From Thalassotalea marina (lineage in GTDB: Bacteria > Pseudomonadota > Gammaproteobacteria > Enterobacterales > Alteromonadaceae), in NCBI RefSeq assembly GCF_014656435.1, contig NZ_BNCK01000008.1, positions 62,001-126,000 on the forward strand: DNA of 64,000 bases, in the 5' to 3' direction. Each line of letters begins with the position of its first letter. Position 1 is the first letter of the stretch. Both the position numbers and the translations under genes were made by a program. Shown piece after piece: positions 63,327 to 64,000 of this stretch. The notes under the pieces are model-generated. The model was given only the letters and a program-made list of their open reading frames with translations. It was not told the DNA's origin and did not search any database.

Positions 63327-64000
63327 TTACGGCGCGTTTTGCTCAGGGATTTCGGCAAGCAACATTTTGTATTTACTTTGTAACTTGCTAAATTCTGTTG
63401 ATTGAATAAATTCTTGATAGGCGTGGTTGAAATCACTAACTAACTTGAGATCTTTAAAGGCCATTTGGTAATGCATCTTTGGAAAGATATCATGTACCTC
63501 AAACGCTTGTTCATTAAAGTGTGTTTTATTAATGGCATAAAAATAATTGAAAATATTGATGTCCATCACGATAACATCAACTCGATTACGAAATAGTAAT
63601 TCTAATTGCGATAACCTGTCTACTACTTGCGTATACATTGGACTTCGTTCAATAGCTTGGGTAAATTCTTCGCCAAGTACCTTATGCGCTTCCTCAAAGG
63701 TTGCTATTGAATAGTTACCAAGATCTTGAATTTGCTCAATACTTAGATTGTTTTCAGATAGAGAGATAGCAACGTTTTGGTAAATAACATAAGGATTTGT
63801 TAGTTGCTCCTTGTTTGAGATCATATAAGCATTAGTTGTTGTCATGCCGTCAATGCTGTCATTCATTAACATTTTTTCTGAACGGCCAAAAGGCACAAAT
63901 AAATAATTAGCCGCTTTGTCTAACCGATTTAATACGGCATTAACCAGCTCTAACTCAAAGCCCTGAGCGTTTTCTTCTATGATATATGGCGGTCTTTCTA
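63327..64000 (-). CDS. Solute-binding protein family 3, N terminus cut by the window edge
   Basis: The reverse frame is open to the last base. The codons from 63897 to 64000 read PPYIIEENAQGFELELVNAV, then LNRLDKAANYLFVPF, a typical start of the periplasmic solute-binding family 3 (amino-acid-binding type) fold, so the GTG at 63896 is not the true start. About 224 residues are visible. Later parts include YQNVAISLSENNLSIEQI and VDVIVMDINIFNYFYAI, the hinge and second lobe. No permease or ATPase is in view. It may be a lone sensor-like binding protein. Partial. Confidence 0.75.
   Translation of the reverse strand, partial: ERPPYIIEENAQGFELELVNAVLNRLDKAANYLFVPFGRSEKMLMNDSIDGMTTTNAYMISNKEQLTNPYVIYQNVAISLSENNLSIEQIQDLGNYSIATFEEAHKVLGEEFTQAIERSPMYTQVVDRLSQLELLFRNRVDVIVMDINIFNYFYAINKTHFNEQAFEVHDIFPKMHYQMAFKDLKLVSDFNHAYQEFIQSTEFSKLQSKYKMLLAEIPEQNAP

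Noticed and set aside
1-64000. CRISPR arrays, tRNA or rRNA genes, transposases, integrases
   Set aside because: Read on both strands; no regularly spaced repeats, no cloverleaf or rRNA sequence and no recombinase family proteins were found.

Overview
The window reads as chromosome of a marine gammaproteobacterium of the Alteromonadales, most like the Colwelliaceae (Colwellia/Thalassotalea type). This rests on gene order (rseP-bamA-skp-lpxD-fabZ-lpxA-lpxB-rnhB-dnaE-accA-tilS, and seqA/ybfF/ybfE/fldA/fur next to pgm), on the protein families, and on a DNA that looks clearly AT-rich. The genus is an inference. I see no rRNA, tRNA, CRISPR array, complete insertion sequence or phage.

1-14.4 kb is one dense forward block for envelope assembly and housekeeping: the 3' end of rseP, outer-membrane assembly (bamA, skp), lipid A synthesis (lpxD, lpxA, lpxB) with fabZ, then rnhB, dnaE, accA and tilS. 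Three genes here start with TTG behind good ribosome-binding sites, and tilS starts directly on the tail of an intrinsic terminator. 14.4-24.4 kb holds a cation symporter, a DMT permease with an acetyltransferase, the reverse-strand run ybfF-DUF2788-ybfE-fldA with fur beyond it, then forward seqA-pgm, a membrane GGDEF protein whose signature is degenerate, and astE.

24.4-34.6 kb holds a branched-chain 2-oxoacid dehydrogenase operon (E1 alpha, E1 beta, a double-lipoyl E2, no E3), a TetR repressor divergent from a half-size ABC exporter over three copies of a 14-bp operator, a PepSY-type membrane protein, an alpha/beta hydrolase, a four-helix membrane protein, a lipoprotein and a tautomerase. 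34.6-45.7 kb holds an acyltransferase, a surface protein with a GlyGly-CTERM-like tail, a PepSY/response regulator/sensor kinase module, a DUF2867-TetR-DUF6463 operon behind a perfect 23-bp palindrome, a DUF3300 protein, an M28 peptidase, YaeQ and a class V aminotransferase.

45.7-57.2 kb is the most accessory-looking part: a 75-codon remnant of a papain-like peptidase, an acetyltransferase, an unlisted 59-codon peptide gene cotranscribed with a haem-oxygenase-like diiron enzyme, and divergent from them a 2026-residue hybrid sensor (beta-propeller sensor, two kinases, three receivers, HPt) followed by a response-regulator diguanylate cyclase. Facing them is an orphan cobalamin-type radical SAM enzyme of the RiPP-maturation family. 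The peptide/diiron-enzyme pair is my best candidate for an undescribed system.

57.4-62.2 kb is a set of secreted hydrolases (prolyl-aminopeptidase-like, LACTB-like serine hydrolase, esterase with TPR tail) around a membrane-anchored ToxR/CadC-type regulator. The window closes with a double zinc-ribbon protein, a small conserved protein and a solute-binding protein cut by the window edge.
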